A DNA stretch of 64,000 nt from positions 124,001-188,000 of the forward strand of contig JAIPEG010000002.1 of the NCBI GenBank assembly GCA_021737405.1. Reading direction: 5' to 3'. This DNA is from Bacteriovoracaceae bacterium (GTDB lineage: Bacteria > Bdellovibrionota > Bacteriovoracia > Bacteriovoracales > Bacteriovoracaceae). Every line of letters begins with the position of its first letter. The stretch's first letter is position 1. Shown in pieces: positions 25,835-34,585 of the stretch. A program made the translations under genes and the position numbers. The notes beneath the pieces are model-generated. The model saw nothing but the letters and a program-made list of their open reading frames with translations, was not told the origin of the DNA and made no database searches.

Positions 25835-26076
25835 CGGGAGCATTAATTATATTTTTCTGTATGTCTTTTATGATTAAATTGCTGCTTGCAAAGAATACGG
25901 GTCCCGTTCTTTATGCTGGGATTAATTATCTGATATTTTTCATGCTTTATTTCTTTTTAATACTTAAAAGTGGCGACCTGGACTATTTGGTGCCATTGCT
26001 CATGATCATCTCTCTTACGCTAACAATAATCTTTTACCCACAGAAATCAAAAAAAGAAAGTGGGGTAATTAAGTGA
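25831..26076 (+). CDS. Diverged NuoK-like membrane protein
   Basis: An 81-residue protein with three helices in the nuoK position. Helix 2 begins YAGINYLIFF where NuoK has MLGIELILNS, so the buried Glu36 equivalent is Asn32. Helix 3 (LVPLLMIISLTLTIIF) has no glutamate where NuoK has Glu73. It ends in a basic tail. Overlaps both neighbours by four bases. The pattern suggests the fold of NuoK without its proton-carrying residues. Confidence 0.65.
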   Translation: MTGALIIFFCMSFMIKLLLAKNTGPVLYAGINYLIFFMLYFFLILKSGDLDYLVPLLMIISLTLTIIFYPQKSKKESGVIK

Positions 26077-27416
26077 TCTCAGCCCTCGTTTTATTAATAG
26101 CTTTTATTGTTCTGTATCAATTATCTTTACTAAAGGTAAAATATCGAAAGATTTCAATCGGGACAATTTACAAATCCACGCTTCTCGTAATATCAATTCT
26201 TTCTTTTAAACTAAGCATAGAACCACTTGTACAATTTTCACTATTATCCATGTTTTTCTTAAGTCACTTCTTGGACACGTCCAAGAAAAACCACAGTGAT
26301 TTGATAATATTTTTCCCCTTGTTTGTATTAACTTTTAACTTGATAGAGGTGGAGCCCAGATGCCTAGTGGCTTATGTCTATCTGGTCATTGCACTTAATG
26401 GGTTGGTTCGAAAAGACAAGATAACGTTATTTCATGGTCTGCTGGGGGCTCTTCTATATAGTCTTTCGATAAATTTGAATAGCGAAATTCAGTACTTCTT
26501 TTTATTAACTTTATTCTTAGGGAATTTACTAAATTACATAACAGCAAACCGAAGAAGCGAAGATCTTTCATATTTAATGCTAGTGGTTTCGGCTTTAATT
26601 GCACCAAGCTTTGCTAGTCAACCGCCAGGGATATTATTCGTGTTAGTCGCTGCAATCTTGGCAAATATACTTTTTCTAAAAGAAGAAAGAAGTAAAAAAG
26701 CCATGTGGCTAAGTATTTTGTCTGCAATCTTTCTTGGTGAGGGCAACGCTTTTCTCGTTATGTTGATTACTTTTTTTGTAATAAACACATCTATAACGAT
26801 CTATGGAGAAATTTTCAAAAATTTGATTAGATTAGAGTTTGAAGATAAAAAGCTTTTAATTGGATATGGTGAGTTGGCTTTTTTATTATTGGCAGCCCTT
26901 CTTTTAACAGGGGTTTATGGTACGCCCCCTGCCTGGATTATTTCATTTTTTCTTAAAACAAAGCTGGCTCACGTTTCCTTGGCCATTGGCTGGCTTGCTC
27001 TGCTTGTTAAGGAATTAGTTGTTATAAATGATCGATCTGTTATTAAGGACGAGCGTTTTTACCATTTATTCGTATGGTTCTTAATTGGTGTATTACTTAA
27101 GTATTCTACCGAATTAGACTATGAGTCTATTAATCCTTACTTCGCTCTAAACCTTATAGTTCTCTCTCTAGTGTTATACCTGTACAGAAAAAAACCAGAT
27201 TACTTTTTGGTGTTAAAAAAATGTTCTATAAATCTTGAGTTCGAGTTGCCTCGTATAGCATGGAACCTTGTCAATGAAAGTCCTTTAAGAGAAGTTTCAA
27301 AAATCTCTTTTATACCTAACCAAAAGTTGTTTTTTCTCCCGAGTTTTTCGTACTCCTTTTCTGTTATGATAATATTTTTATTTTGGTTGATTTATATAAT
27401 TGGGGTGATGAATTGA
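26073..27416 (+). CDS. Diverged NuoL-like membrane protein
   Basis: A 447-residue polytopic protein (about 12-13 helices) in the nuoL position, GTG start overlapping the previous stop (GTGA). The region LTGVYGTPPAWIISFFLKTKLAHVSL corresponds in place to the NuoL loop AGIPFFSGFVSKDRIL, and PLFVLTFNLIEVEPRCLVAYVYL to the NuoL helix-4/5 region. The helix-5 WE motif, the GKSAQFPLQVWLPDAM helix and the H/K residues of the distal channel are all absent. It is about 60% of true NuoL length and lacks a recognisable lateral helix, although a hydrophobic helix closes the C-terminus. Homology is inferred mainly from gene order. Confidence 0.65.
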   Translation: MISALVLLIAFIVLYQLSLLKVKYRKISIGTIYKSTLLVISILSFKLSIEPLVQFSLLSMFFLSHFLDTSKKNHSDLIIFFPLFVLTFNLIEVEPRCLVAYVYLVIALNGLVRKDKITLFHGLLGALLYSLSINLNSEIQYFFLLTLFLGNLLNYITANRRSEDLSYLMLVVSALIAPSFASQPPGILFVLVAAILANILFLKEERSKKAMWLSILSAIFLGEGNAFLVMLITFFVINTSITIYGEIFKNLIRLEFEDKKLLIGYGELAFLLLAALLLTGVYGTPPAWIISFFLKTKLAHVSLAIGWLALLVKELVVINDRSVIKDERFYHLFVWFLIGVLLKYSTELDYESINPYFALNLIVLSLVLYLYRKKPDYFLVLKKCSINLEFELPRIAWNLVNESPLREVSKISFIPNQKLFFLPSFSYSFSVMIIFLFWLIYIIGVMN

Positions 27417-28435
27417 TTGCCTTACTCGGAACTCTTTTTGTTTTTTTATATAAATTTGAAATCTTTAAGAAAGGACTTTTTAAATTTCTACCCGTAATTA
27501 CATCGCTTTTTTTATGGATATGGGGAGTGTATTTAAACATATCAATAGAAAAATCCTCTGTTTTTTCTAGTTTTAATATATTCACGCTATCAATCTCTTT
27601 TTGGTTCCTTGTAAGTTTAATCAACAAAAGAAGATTGTCCGCAATGTCTTTTAAGGTCTTATTATTTCATCTAGGTATTCTTTTGTATGACCAAAGCTTG
27701 ATATCTTTTTTGGAGTTGTTTTATTTTATTTTTCTAATAAGACTTGATACTTCTGAAATTAAAGAACTAAGTGGTTTATCTAACTATGCCGGTTCAATAC
27801 TGATGTTTACCATAATTATGATGGCCAATAGCTACCTCGGTAGTGTCGAGGTTTTTGACCAGCTATCAACCATTACGTCAAATTATGAGCTAATTCAAAT
27901 TATCAATCTGTGTTTTATATCTACATTCATAATAGTTTTACTACAGCTTATCAAAAGTCTTGAAAGCTTAGTACTAACAGGGGGCCGCGCTTCTTGGCTA
28001 GAGGTTGTGTCTGGTTTTTTATATTTAAACATCCTGCAAAAGAACCTATTCGCCATAAGTATTTTTCTTAATGCTATAATTCTTTCTGTTTCGTTGATGT
28101 ACTTTCTATTTAACAGGAAGAAGCGTCATAATGTTACTGTCATAATCGGTACAGTGCTTTTGTTAAATATGCCCGAGCCCGCTGTTTTTTCCATGGTGTT
28201 TGTCGCTATGGTCTCCCCTTGGTGTAGCTCGTCAAGGTTTAAGGAGCTAATTGAAGAATATAGGTCTTCCATTCTGGTACTAGTTACCTTTTCCCTACCT
28301 TTGATTATTCAAATTTCAATTAAAAAGAATGCTACAAAGATAGAAGTTATAAGTTTGACGTGCTTTATGATTATCTTTTTTATGAGGTATGTCTTCACTG
28401 CCTTTAAATCTAGGCTTGAAGGGGTGCGTCCATGA
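27413..28435 (+). CDS. Diverged NuoM-like membrane protein
   Basis: A polytopic protein of about 340 residues. The TTG at 27413 (overlapping the previous stop in TTGA, with GGGGTG five to seven bases upstream) is preferred to the ORF-track ATG at 27383. The segment FLELFYFIFLIRLD falls where NuoM has VYWEVMLIPMFFLIG, keeping the Glu, and NYAGSILMFTIIMM matches FFGSILMLVGMVAL, including GSILM, at the same distance. The PFHTWLPHAH motif and its preceding lysine are lost. This is one of the better-supported alignments in the block. Confidence 0.7.
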   Translation: MIALLGTLFVFLYKFEIFKKGLFKFLPVITSLFLWIWGVYLNISIEKSSVFSSFNIFTLSISFWFLVSLINKRRLSAMSFKVLLFHLGILLYDQSLISFLELFYFIFLIRLDTSEIKELSGLSNYAGSILMFTIIMMANSYLGSVEVFDQLSTITSNYELIQIINLCFISTFIIVLLQLIKSLESLVLTGGRASWLEVVSGFLYLNILQKNLFAISIFLNAIILSVSLMYFLFNRKKRHNVTVIIGTVLLLNMPEPAVFSMVFVAMVSPWCSSSRFKELIEEYRSSILVLVTFSLPLIIQISIKKNATKIEVISLTCFMIIFFMRYVFTAFKSRLEGVRP

Positions 28436-29574
28436 TGTTGTCGGTTGCGATCCTTACAAGCCTAAGTCTTCTCTCTGGCTTAGGTAAATCCAAGATCCAA
28501 AGAATTGGTTATTTTATAACCATCTTTACGATTATTGTTTTAATGATCGATACGATTATTTTTTCAGTTGTTGGAAATAGTAATTTTGTGGAAAAAGCAT
28601 ACGCAGAAATATTTTATCTAATGGTACTAGAGATCGTTTTATTTCAATTTTCAAGACCCGTTGATCTATCAAACAGAACCTTGATCCCCTATTATTCAGT
28701 ACCGTTAGTTTTAATACTGTCCGTATTAAGCATGTTTAACTTTTTAGATGCGGGTAACTTTTTTGCAATTTTTTTGTCTTTTTTAATTATTCAAATCTTT
28801 TTAAATATGGGTCCCGGAAATTGGATTTATACAATTAAAAAAACCTTCATTATGGTTACTATCGTTACACTAACGTTCTCCATGCAGGCTGTAGATGCAG
28901 GGCTTTTAAAGACTGGAATGCTTATTTTCTTGTATTGGTTTACAAATGACTTGTTGCCTTTGGGACTCGATAAGGATGCTTTTAAAGATTACTCTTATCC
29001 CTTGGCCAACCGTGTTTTATTGTTTGGAGTTTTAATACTAGGACCAGTATTTAAGATTCCTCATGGTTGGCTTCTTGGTGTGCAGCTTTTTATTTTATGT
29101 ATGGCAATACCGGGAATTCTTTTGGCGAGAACAAGTCTTGAGCTTTGGAAGGTTTTTAAGCGCACTGGTGAAGTATTTCTTATCTTAACTTTTATAAGTC
29201 AAAACGAAGTTTTTGATCACAGTCTTTTAAAGATTATAATTAGTTTCAATATCTATAGTTACCTACCCTATATCTCAAGATCTTTAAAAATATCTGAAAA
29301 GTCTAAAAAGTATTTTTATACTCTCAGCTTCTTATTACTATCTGGTCTCTTTTTGGGAAGTATCAACACTTTTATAACAGAAGTAATAAGAGTGTCGTCT
29401 TTGGGTGGAATAGGTTTAAATATTTTCTATTTTCTCGGGATGTTTTGGTTACTTAACCTAGTGTTTTGGTACGAGTTTAGCGGAAATTACCAAAAAGAAA
29501 GAAAAATTGACCACTTAGCAAATCCAATAACACTATCGGCTATAATTATCGGTGTACTTATAAGTATTGGATAA
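28432..29574 (+). CDS. Diverged NuoN-like membrane protein
   Basis: A 380-residue polytopic protein closing the second A-H-J-K-L-M-N run. WFTNDLLPLGLDKDAFKDYSYPLANRVLLFGVLILGPVF falls where NuoN has the PFHMWAPDVYEGSPLPVT...PKVAGL segment, and ARTSLELWKVFKRTGEVFLIL where NuoN has AIGQRSVKRMLAYSSISHAG. The helix-5 glutamate and helix-7 lysine are not found. The start overlaps the preceding gene in ATGATG, and its stop shares one base with the start of the GYF-TPR gene, so the whole block looks translationally coupled. Confidence 0.68.
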   Translation: MMLSVAILTSLSLLSGLGKSKIQRIGYFITIFTIIVLMIDTIIFSVVGNSNFVEKAYAEIFYLMVLEIVLFQFSRPVDLSNRTLIPYYSVPLVLILSVLSMFNFLDAGNFFAIFLSFLIIQIFLNMGPGNWIYTIKKTFIMVTIVTLTFSMQAVDAGLLKTGMLIFLYWFTNDLLPLGLDKDAFKDYSYPLANRVLLFGVLILGPVFKIPHGWLLGVQLFILCMAIPGILLARTSLELWKVFKRTGEVFLILTFISQNEVFDHSLLKIIISFNIYSYLPYISRSLKISEKSKKYFYTLSFLLLSGLFLGSINTFITEVIRVSSLGGIGLNIFYFLGMFWLLNLVFWYEFSGNYQKERKIDHLANPITLSAIIIGVLISIG

Positions 29575-32500
29575 TGGCCAAAAAATATCGAATTAAACTT
29601 TCAAATGGTCGGATTGTAGGACCCTTTGTGATCTCCCAAATTGGTGAGCTTTACAATAAGGGTCATATAAATGGCGACGAAGAAGCTCAAGTCTTTCCAG
29701 CGGGTGATTGGAAAGGGATTTCTTTAATCTCGGAAGTAAGTCTACTTTTAAATACATTAGCAAAAGGTGAAACTCCAAAGGTTAATGATGATGGTGATAA
29801 GGATTCAACAATCGCTAGGATCTCCCTTGCGAATAAAAAAGATGAGCAAAGAAAGCAACAGAAAGAGGAAATTAAAAAAGAGAAAATTAAGAAACTAGAG
29901 GAAATAGAGGAAAGTGCTCAAAAGGGTGAACATCAAGAGTTCAGGTTTACCCGTGAAGAGCCCAGCCAGCTAGTAGACTATGAGGCGTTGGAAAGGAAAT
30001 TTAGTGAGAATGCAGTCGTTGAAAAAAATAAAAAAGAAGAAGAGATTTTCGACGAAACCTTAGTTGAAAAAACGGTTGTTATTAAAAGACCCAAGATAAA
30101 TGATGTAGACAAAACCCAAGTTAATTCTGAAGCATTAAAGTGGTTTAAGGAACAAGAGGAAAAGAAAAAAGCTTTGGAAGAAGCAAAAAAAATTGAAAAG
30201 GAAGAGGTCGAAGCAGAAGAACTCGAGGAAGAAATAAACTTTGATGAAAGTACTCAGTTTGTCGATAGAAATGCCCTGGCGGGACTAAAGAGAGAAGCCA
30301 AGGGACTTGAGAAAGAAATAGAGGATGAACGACTAAAAGAATTGGAGTTAACAGAAAAAGAGGATGACCAAGAAGAAGAGGTTTATGAGGAAGAAGCTCC
30401 AAAGAAAAAAAAGGGGATATCCCCTATCGTCGCAATCGCCTTCATTGCAATTATTTGGTTTATTTTAGATGAGGACCCGAAAGACAAGAAGTTTGAGCCA
30501 AAATTTCTAAAAATAACAGCACCTATTACTTATGAAATAGAGGACTCTGAAAAGGCAGAAAGTAATTTCCGCAAAGGGTTAGAGGCATACCGTAGAGGGA
30601 GTTATCTCAGTAGAGTCGAAGCATGTTCTTACTTTAAAACAAGCATAGAATATAAGTTTAAAGATAACCCAGCATTGGGATTTCTGATACTTACCTATGG
30701 TGAACTTTTCAACGATGTATCTAACAAAAGCCAGGGTGCGGCCATCATATTTAACTTAATAAAAATCACACGATCAAAGGTACTTACAGATGTGAATATC
30801 GCGATTGGTACAACGCTCTTTTATGCAAATAATGGAAAATATAATAGTGCTATTAATCTCGTAGAAAACTTTTTAAGAGTTGGGAAGCCCACTCTTAAAC
30901 TTCACTCCTTATACTTAGACCTAGCAATAAATGTCGGTGACCTTACAAAAGCAAAAAAAATTCTAACAAAAATAAAAGAGTTTCCAAATCTTCCACTTGA
31001 AGCCTATCTGGCAATGAGTAAGTTTTATACTTTAGATGAGAGATATGATTTGGGACAAAAGGCGCTTGAAGAAGGACTCCAGAAGTATCCTTCCTCTGTG
31101 GCACTTTTATTAAATTATTCAGAATATCTTTTGAGAGCAGAAAACTTTAAAAAATATTCAGCCGTTCTTAAGCAAGTCGAGAAATTATCATATGAGGGCT
31201 CGCCTAGTTATTATGCCAACTATCTTGAAAATGTCGGCATCTTGTCCGCATATAATAAAGATGTAAAAACCGCTGCATTTCTTTTTAAACTCGCCTTAAA
31301 GATCAATGACACAAATCGACTTAGATCCAAGTTGGCAAGTCTAGAAGTTGGCGGAGGTAAGGTTGCGGAACGATTGATTTTAGAATCGAAAGCATTGGAT
31401 CTTATGAGAAAGTCAAATAAGTTAATAAATGAACGAAAATGGGAGGAGGCCTTTAAGGTAGCAATTGAAGCCGTCGATCTAGATATCAACTTTCTTCCGG
31501 CAGATTTAAACTTAGCAAGATTACAAATCAGACGAGGCTTCTATGAGTCGGCAATAGATACATTGCTATTTCTAAGAAAAGAGTATCCTACAAACCCACA
31601 TGTAAGCTTTACTCTGGTGAAGGCCTTATACGAGGCCAATAAAATAGATGAAGCCCAGTTGGAAGTCGGAGGAATTTCAAACTCAAAACTTCGTCAACAT
31701 CCACTATATGAATCAGTCGTTGGTCATTACTATGAGAAGGCCAAGAGATATCCACTGGCCATAAAATTCCTGAATCAGTCCGTATCAAGGAATCCACTTA
31801 GAGATGAGGACTATTTTTTAATGGCTAAGATTTATTCGAGAAGTAGACAATATAAAGAGAGTAAGGCCAAGTTGTCTGAGGCCATTACACTAGACCCACT
31901 AAATATTGATTATAAGTCTTTATATGCCCAAATATTGTTTGAACTTGAAGGGGCTGATACGGCCATTGGCTATCTTCAGTCAGCCTTAGATACAGACAAT
32001 AAGGATAATCCGAAGTTAATGGGGGATATTGCTACTTTTTATTATAAAAATGGTCAGCTTGCTCAATTTAAGGAAATGAAAGAAAAAATTGAAAAATTAA
32101 ATACTGAAGATCCCGCGTTCTATGCTTTTTTAATCAAAGCTGCCCAAATTGAAGAGAATATGGATAACGTAATAACGAATGCAGAAGCACTCTTGGAGAT
32201 AAACCCTGGTGATGTAGAAACTAGGATGTTGCTGGGTAAAGCTTATGCATCAACAAAAAATTATCGCAAGTCACTTGAAGTTTTGGAAGGGGTCGCTAAA
32301 AGACTTTCTACCTATCCAGGAGCCTACTATTTGATCGCTAAGGTCTATTTGGAGATGAAAGATTATAAAAATGCACTCGCTGCAGCTGAGAAGGAAAAGG
32401 AAAATAACCCAAAAATATATAATGGTTACTATATCCTCGGTGAAACACTTCGATTGCTTGGAAAGTTTACAGAGGCCACTAAGAATTTGGAAAAATCGAT

Positions 32501-32771
32501 ATCTTTAGATCCTAGAAATGTAGAGTCTTTGATGAGCTTAGGATGGATAAAGCTTAATCAAAGAAACTATGAGATAGCTAGGGAACTTTACTTAAGGGCG
32601 AAGAAACAGCAACCCGCCATGCCAGAGATCCGAAAACAACTAGGCTTTATTTATCAAGGCATTGGTCAAAGCGGACTGGCCGTGGAGGAATTCAATACTT
32701 ACTTAAAGCTTTATCCTAACGCGCCGGACCGTTCCCAGGTCGAAAATCAAATTCGTTCACTTTCAAGGTAA
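29574..32771 (+). CDS. GYF-domain / TPR membrane protein
   Basis: A 1065-residue protein ending the nuo-linked operon. Residues 1-60 resemble a GYF_2 (DUF4339) domain: YRIKLSNGRIVGPFVISQI with a W in the GDWKGI end. Residues 65-280 are highly charged and probably disordered or coiled-coil, with three repeats of a short motif (SQLVDYEAL, TQVNSEAL, TQFVDRNAL). One membrane helix follows (about 283-300, ISPIVAIAFIAIIWFIL). The remaining 730 residues are tetratricopeptide repeats, expected in the periplasm. Typical TPR units such as YYILGETLRLLGKFTEATKNLEKSI appear near the C-terminus. GYF domains bind proline-rich or GTPase-associated partners in other systems; the partner here is unknown. It could be an assembly or tethering factor for the membrane complex encoded upstream. 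Confidence 0.85.
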   Translation: MAKKYRIKLSNGRIVGPFVISQIGELYNKGHINGDEEAQVFPAGDWKGISLISEVSLLLNTLAKGETPKVNDDGDKDSTIARISLANKKDEQRKQQKEEIKKEKIKKLEEIEESAQKGEHQEFRFTREEPSQLVDYEALERKFSENAVVEKNKKEEEIFDETLVEKTVVIKRPKINDVDKTQVNSEALKWFKEQEEKKKALEEAKKIEKEEVEAEELEEEINFDESTQFVDRNALAGLKREAKGLEKEIEDERLKELELTEKEDDQEEEVYEEEAPKKKKGISPIVAIAFIAIIWFILDEDPKDKKFEPKFLKITAPITYEIEDSEKAESNFRKGLEAYRRGSYLSRVEACSYFKTSIEYKFKDNPALGFLILTYGELFNDVSNKSQGAAIIFNLIKITRSKVLTDVNIAIGTTLFYANNGKYNSAINLVENFLRVGKPTLKLHSLYLDLAINVGDLTKAKKILTKIKEFPNLPLEAYLAMSKFYTLDERYDLGQKALEEGLQKYPSSVALLLNYSEYLLRAENFKKYSAVLKQVEKLSYEGSPSYYANYLENVGILSAYNKDVKTAAFLFKLALKINDTNRLRSKLASLEVGGGKVAERLILESKALDLMRKSNKLINERKWEEAFKVAIEAVDLDINFLPADLNLARLQIRRGFYESAIDTLLFLRKEYPTNPHVSFTLVKALYEANKIDEAQLEVGGISNSKLRQHPLYESVVGHYYEKAKRYPLAIKFLNQSVSRNPLRDEDYFLMAKIYSRSRQYKESKAKLSEAITLDPLNIDYKSLYAQILFELEGADTAIGYLQSALDTDNKDNPKLMGDIATFYYKNGQLAQFKEMKEKIEKLNTEDPAFYAFLIKAAQIEENMDNVITNAEALLEINPGDVETRMLLGKAYASTKNYRKSLEVLEGVAKRLSTYPGAYYLIAKVYLEMKDYKNALAAAEKEKENNPKIYNGYYILGETLRLLGKFTEATKNLEKSISLDPRNVESLMSLGWIKLNQRNYEIARELYLRAKKQQPAMPEIRKQLGFIYQGIGQSGLAVEEFNTYLKLYPNAPDRSQVENQIRSLSR

Positions 32772-32826
32772 TTTTCACCCTCATATTGTCAATTCACAGG
32801 TCTCCGATTATATTTGTACCTCTCGC

Positions 32827-32914
32827 GGAGGATTGGCTGAGCGGTCGAAAGCGGTGGTTTTGAAAACCATTGACCTTAACGGGTCCGCAGGTTCGAATCC
32901 TGTGTCCTCCGCCA
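32827..32914 (+). tRNA. tRNA-Ser (anticodon TGA)
   Basis: Full cloverleaf with 7-bp acceptor stem (GGAGGAT / GTCCTCC), anticodon loop TTTGAAA reading TGA, the long class II variable arm, GGTTCGAATCC T arm and encoded CCA at 32912-32914. It reads serine UCA-type codons. Confidence 0.97.
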
Positions 32915-32927
32915 TTTAAAAAAAAGC

Positions 32928-33018
32928 GGAGATGTGCCCGAGTGGTCGAAGGGAGCACCTTGCTAAGGTGTCGAACGGTCTGACCGTTCCGTGAGTTCGA
33001 ATCTCACCATCTCCGCCA
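32928..33018 (+). tRNA. tRNA-Ser (anticodon GCT)
   Basis: Starts GGAGATG and ends with encoded CCA. Anticodon loop TTGCTAA gives GCT (serine AGC/AGU). It has the long variable arm of serine tRNAs (GAACGGTCTGACCGTTC) and a standard T arm. It lies 13 bases after tRNA-Ser(TGA), so the two are probably co-transcribed. Confidence 0.97.
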
Positions 33019-33080
33019 TTTTTTCGAACCTTTCCCTATCAATTCTTTTTAAACTAAAATCATTGGAAAAAGGATAGGTT

Positions 33081-34295
33081 TTGTCTCTTCAAATAATTCG
33101 CCTACGCGTTTTCCAGGTATTAATAACTTTCGCGATCTTGATTTGTTTTATTGAAGTTGGTTTAAGGACTGCTGGCTTTATTATCTCTGGCGGAAAAGTG
33201 GTTTCTGCCGACAAGGGACGCCTTGGTGACATAAGGATTCTTACGTTAGGAGAATCAACAACAGATCGTCGTTTCTTAACGAAGGATAATAAGGCATGGC
33301 CAGAGTACTTAGAGGAGATGGCGAAAAGTAGAGGGTTAAAGGTGAAAGTCTTTAATCACGGTCGCGCAGCAATAACATCCAATGAGATCCTTAATGATCT
33401 TGATGCCCTTTTGAACCACTATAAACCTCACTTCGTTATAACGATGATTGGCATAAATGATTCCGATGTTTGGGCACTAAAGATAAATAAATCTTTTCTA
33501 GCAAGGCTTAAAACTTATCGACTAGTCTCTTGGACATATTGGAGTATTTATAATTTTTTTTCTTACAAGCCACTGGACAGAAGATCATTTGATAAGAATC
33601 AAGTCAATGTAAAAAAATTAACGAAGAAAGAAGAATCGCAGTACTATGCTTTTTTAGCTGAAAAAACTACCCCTATCCTTCCCCTTCCAATCAATGAAAA
33701 GGATAAGGAAGAGAAGTATATAAATGCTAGGGACTTCTATAAAAAATCAATTGAAACAGGTCATTATACAAAAGGTGTTCTTGGCCACTACCTATGGCTA
33801 TTGAGTAAGTTTGAAGATACGACAGGTTGCTCTCGTGTGGTAAGGGATTACGTAGAAAAAGGAGGCATCTTAAACTATGTAGAACTTATGAGCGCCCAAT
33901 CATGCCTTTTAGAAGTACCTCAAAGCCAGAGTTACTTAAGAGAGAATAAAGAGAATCTGAACTTTTCATTAGTTCAAAATGCAGGACTACATAATTATAG
34001 GCGTATCCATAAAAAAATCCTCGACTCCAAGGCCCGTCATGTTGTTATGCAATACCCAATGATGTCGATTGATGAACTTAAGAAAAATATAAGAGGTAAT
34101 TCTGAAACAATTTACATACAAAATTATGAAAACTTTAAAAGCGCATTGGAGATATACAAAGACGAAGATATATTTATAGATAATTTTGCAGACGACTTTG
34201 GTCATACTACAAAATTAGGTCATAAATTAATTGCAAAAGAAGTGTTTAAAAACTTATTTCCTATTTTTAAAGCGTACAAGAAAATTCAGGATTAA
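33081..34295 (+). CDS. SGNH/GDSL-like hydrolase, membrane anchored
   Basis: A 404-residue protein with one N-terminal helix (about 10-30), so probably tethered to the inner membrane with the rest outside. SGNH blocks: nucleophile region ILTLGESTTD, block III GINDSD, and block V DDFGHTTKLGHKLIA carrying the Asp-x-x-His pair. Between blocks III and V, about 200 residues are inserted, with repeat-like helical segments unlike typical SGNH enzymes. The substrate is unknown; related proteins act on acyl or acetyl groups of polysaccharides. TTG start with AGGATAGG upstream. It stands alone between tRNA genes. Confidence 0.75.
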   Translation: MSLQIIRLRVFQVLITFAILICFIEVGLRTAGFIISGGKVVSADKGRLGDIRILTLGESTTDRRFLTKDNKAWPEYLEEMAKSRGLKVKVFNHGRAAITSNEILNDLDALLNHYKPHFVITMIGINDSDVWALKINKSFLARLKTYRLVSWTYWSIYNFFSYKPLDRRSFDKNQVNVKKLTKKEESQYYAFLAEKTTPILPLPINEKDKEEKYINARDFYKKSIETGHYTKGVLGHYLWLLSKFEDTTGCSRVVRDYVEKGGILNYVELMSAQSCLLEVPQSQSYLRENKENLNFSLVQNAGLHNYRRIHKKILDSKARHVVMQYPMMSIDELKKNIRGNSETIYIQNYENFKSALEIYKDEDIFIDNFADDFGHTTKLGHKLIAKEVFKNLFPIFKAYKKIQD

Positions 34296-34334
34296 AGTTC
34301 AAAAACCTAATTTCTAGGCAACTATTTGAAAGAA

Positions 34335-34373
34335 CCTATGAAAATCGGCTAAAGTCGTAAAAATATTCATAGG
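34335..34373 (+). repeat. Inverted repeat upstream of tRNA-Arg
   Basis: CCTATGAA (34335-34342) and TTCATAGG (34366-34373) are perfect complements separated by 23 bases, about 70 bases before the tRNA-Arg gene. This may be a terminator-like hairpin for the preceding SGNH gene (without a U-run) or nothing. The rest of the 144-base gap 34296-34439 holds no gene that I can see. Confidence 0.25.
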
Positions 34374-34439
34374 ATTTGCCTTTAGGCATACAATTTCCTT
34401 GAAAAATGCGTCAAAAATGGGTAAAAAACGAGACTACTC

Positions 34440-34516
34440 GCACCCTTAGCTCAGCTGGATAGAGCATCTGACTACGAATCAGAAGGTCGGGCGTTCGAAT
34501 CGCTCAGGGTGCGCCA
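34440..34516 (+). tRNA. tRNA-Arg (anticodon ACG)
   Basis: 77 bases including encoded CCA. Acceptor stem GCACCCT / AGGGTGC, D arm AGCTCAGCTGGATAGAGC, anticodon loop CTACGAA reading ACG, T arm GGGCGTTCGAATCGCTC. The A34 of this tRNA is the normal substrate of TadA, whose gene lies about 780 bases downstream. Confidence 0.97.
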
Positions 34517-34572
34517 CTTTTTTCTTTCAACTAAATTCTTCCAATGATTTCTAACTCGAATAATTATTCATG

Positions 34573-34585
34573 TATAATAAATGAG
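34573..34585 (+). promoter_or_regulatory. Candidate -10 box placing the transcript start on the PilZ-like start codon
   Basis: A perfect TATAAT at 34573-34578 puts a normal transcript start (six to seven bases downstream) at or next to the GTG start at 34585. No ribosome site lies in between, so a leaderless mRNA is possible. The -35 region is poor. Confidence 0.35.

Noticed and set aside
24284-29574. Mrp-type Na+/H+ antiporter operon
   Set aside because: Mrp operons have MrpA-G in another order with a large MrpA and soluble-tail MrpE; the presence of NuoA-, H- and J-like members in nuo order fits a complex I arm better.
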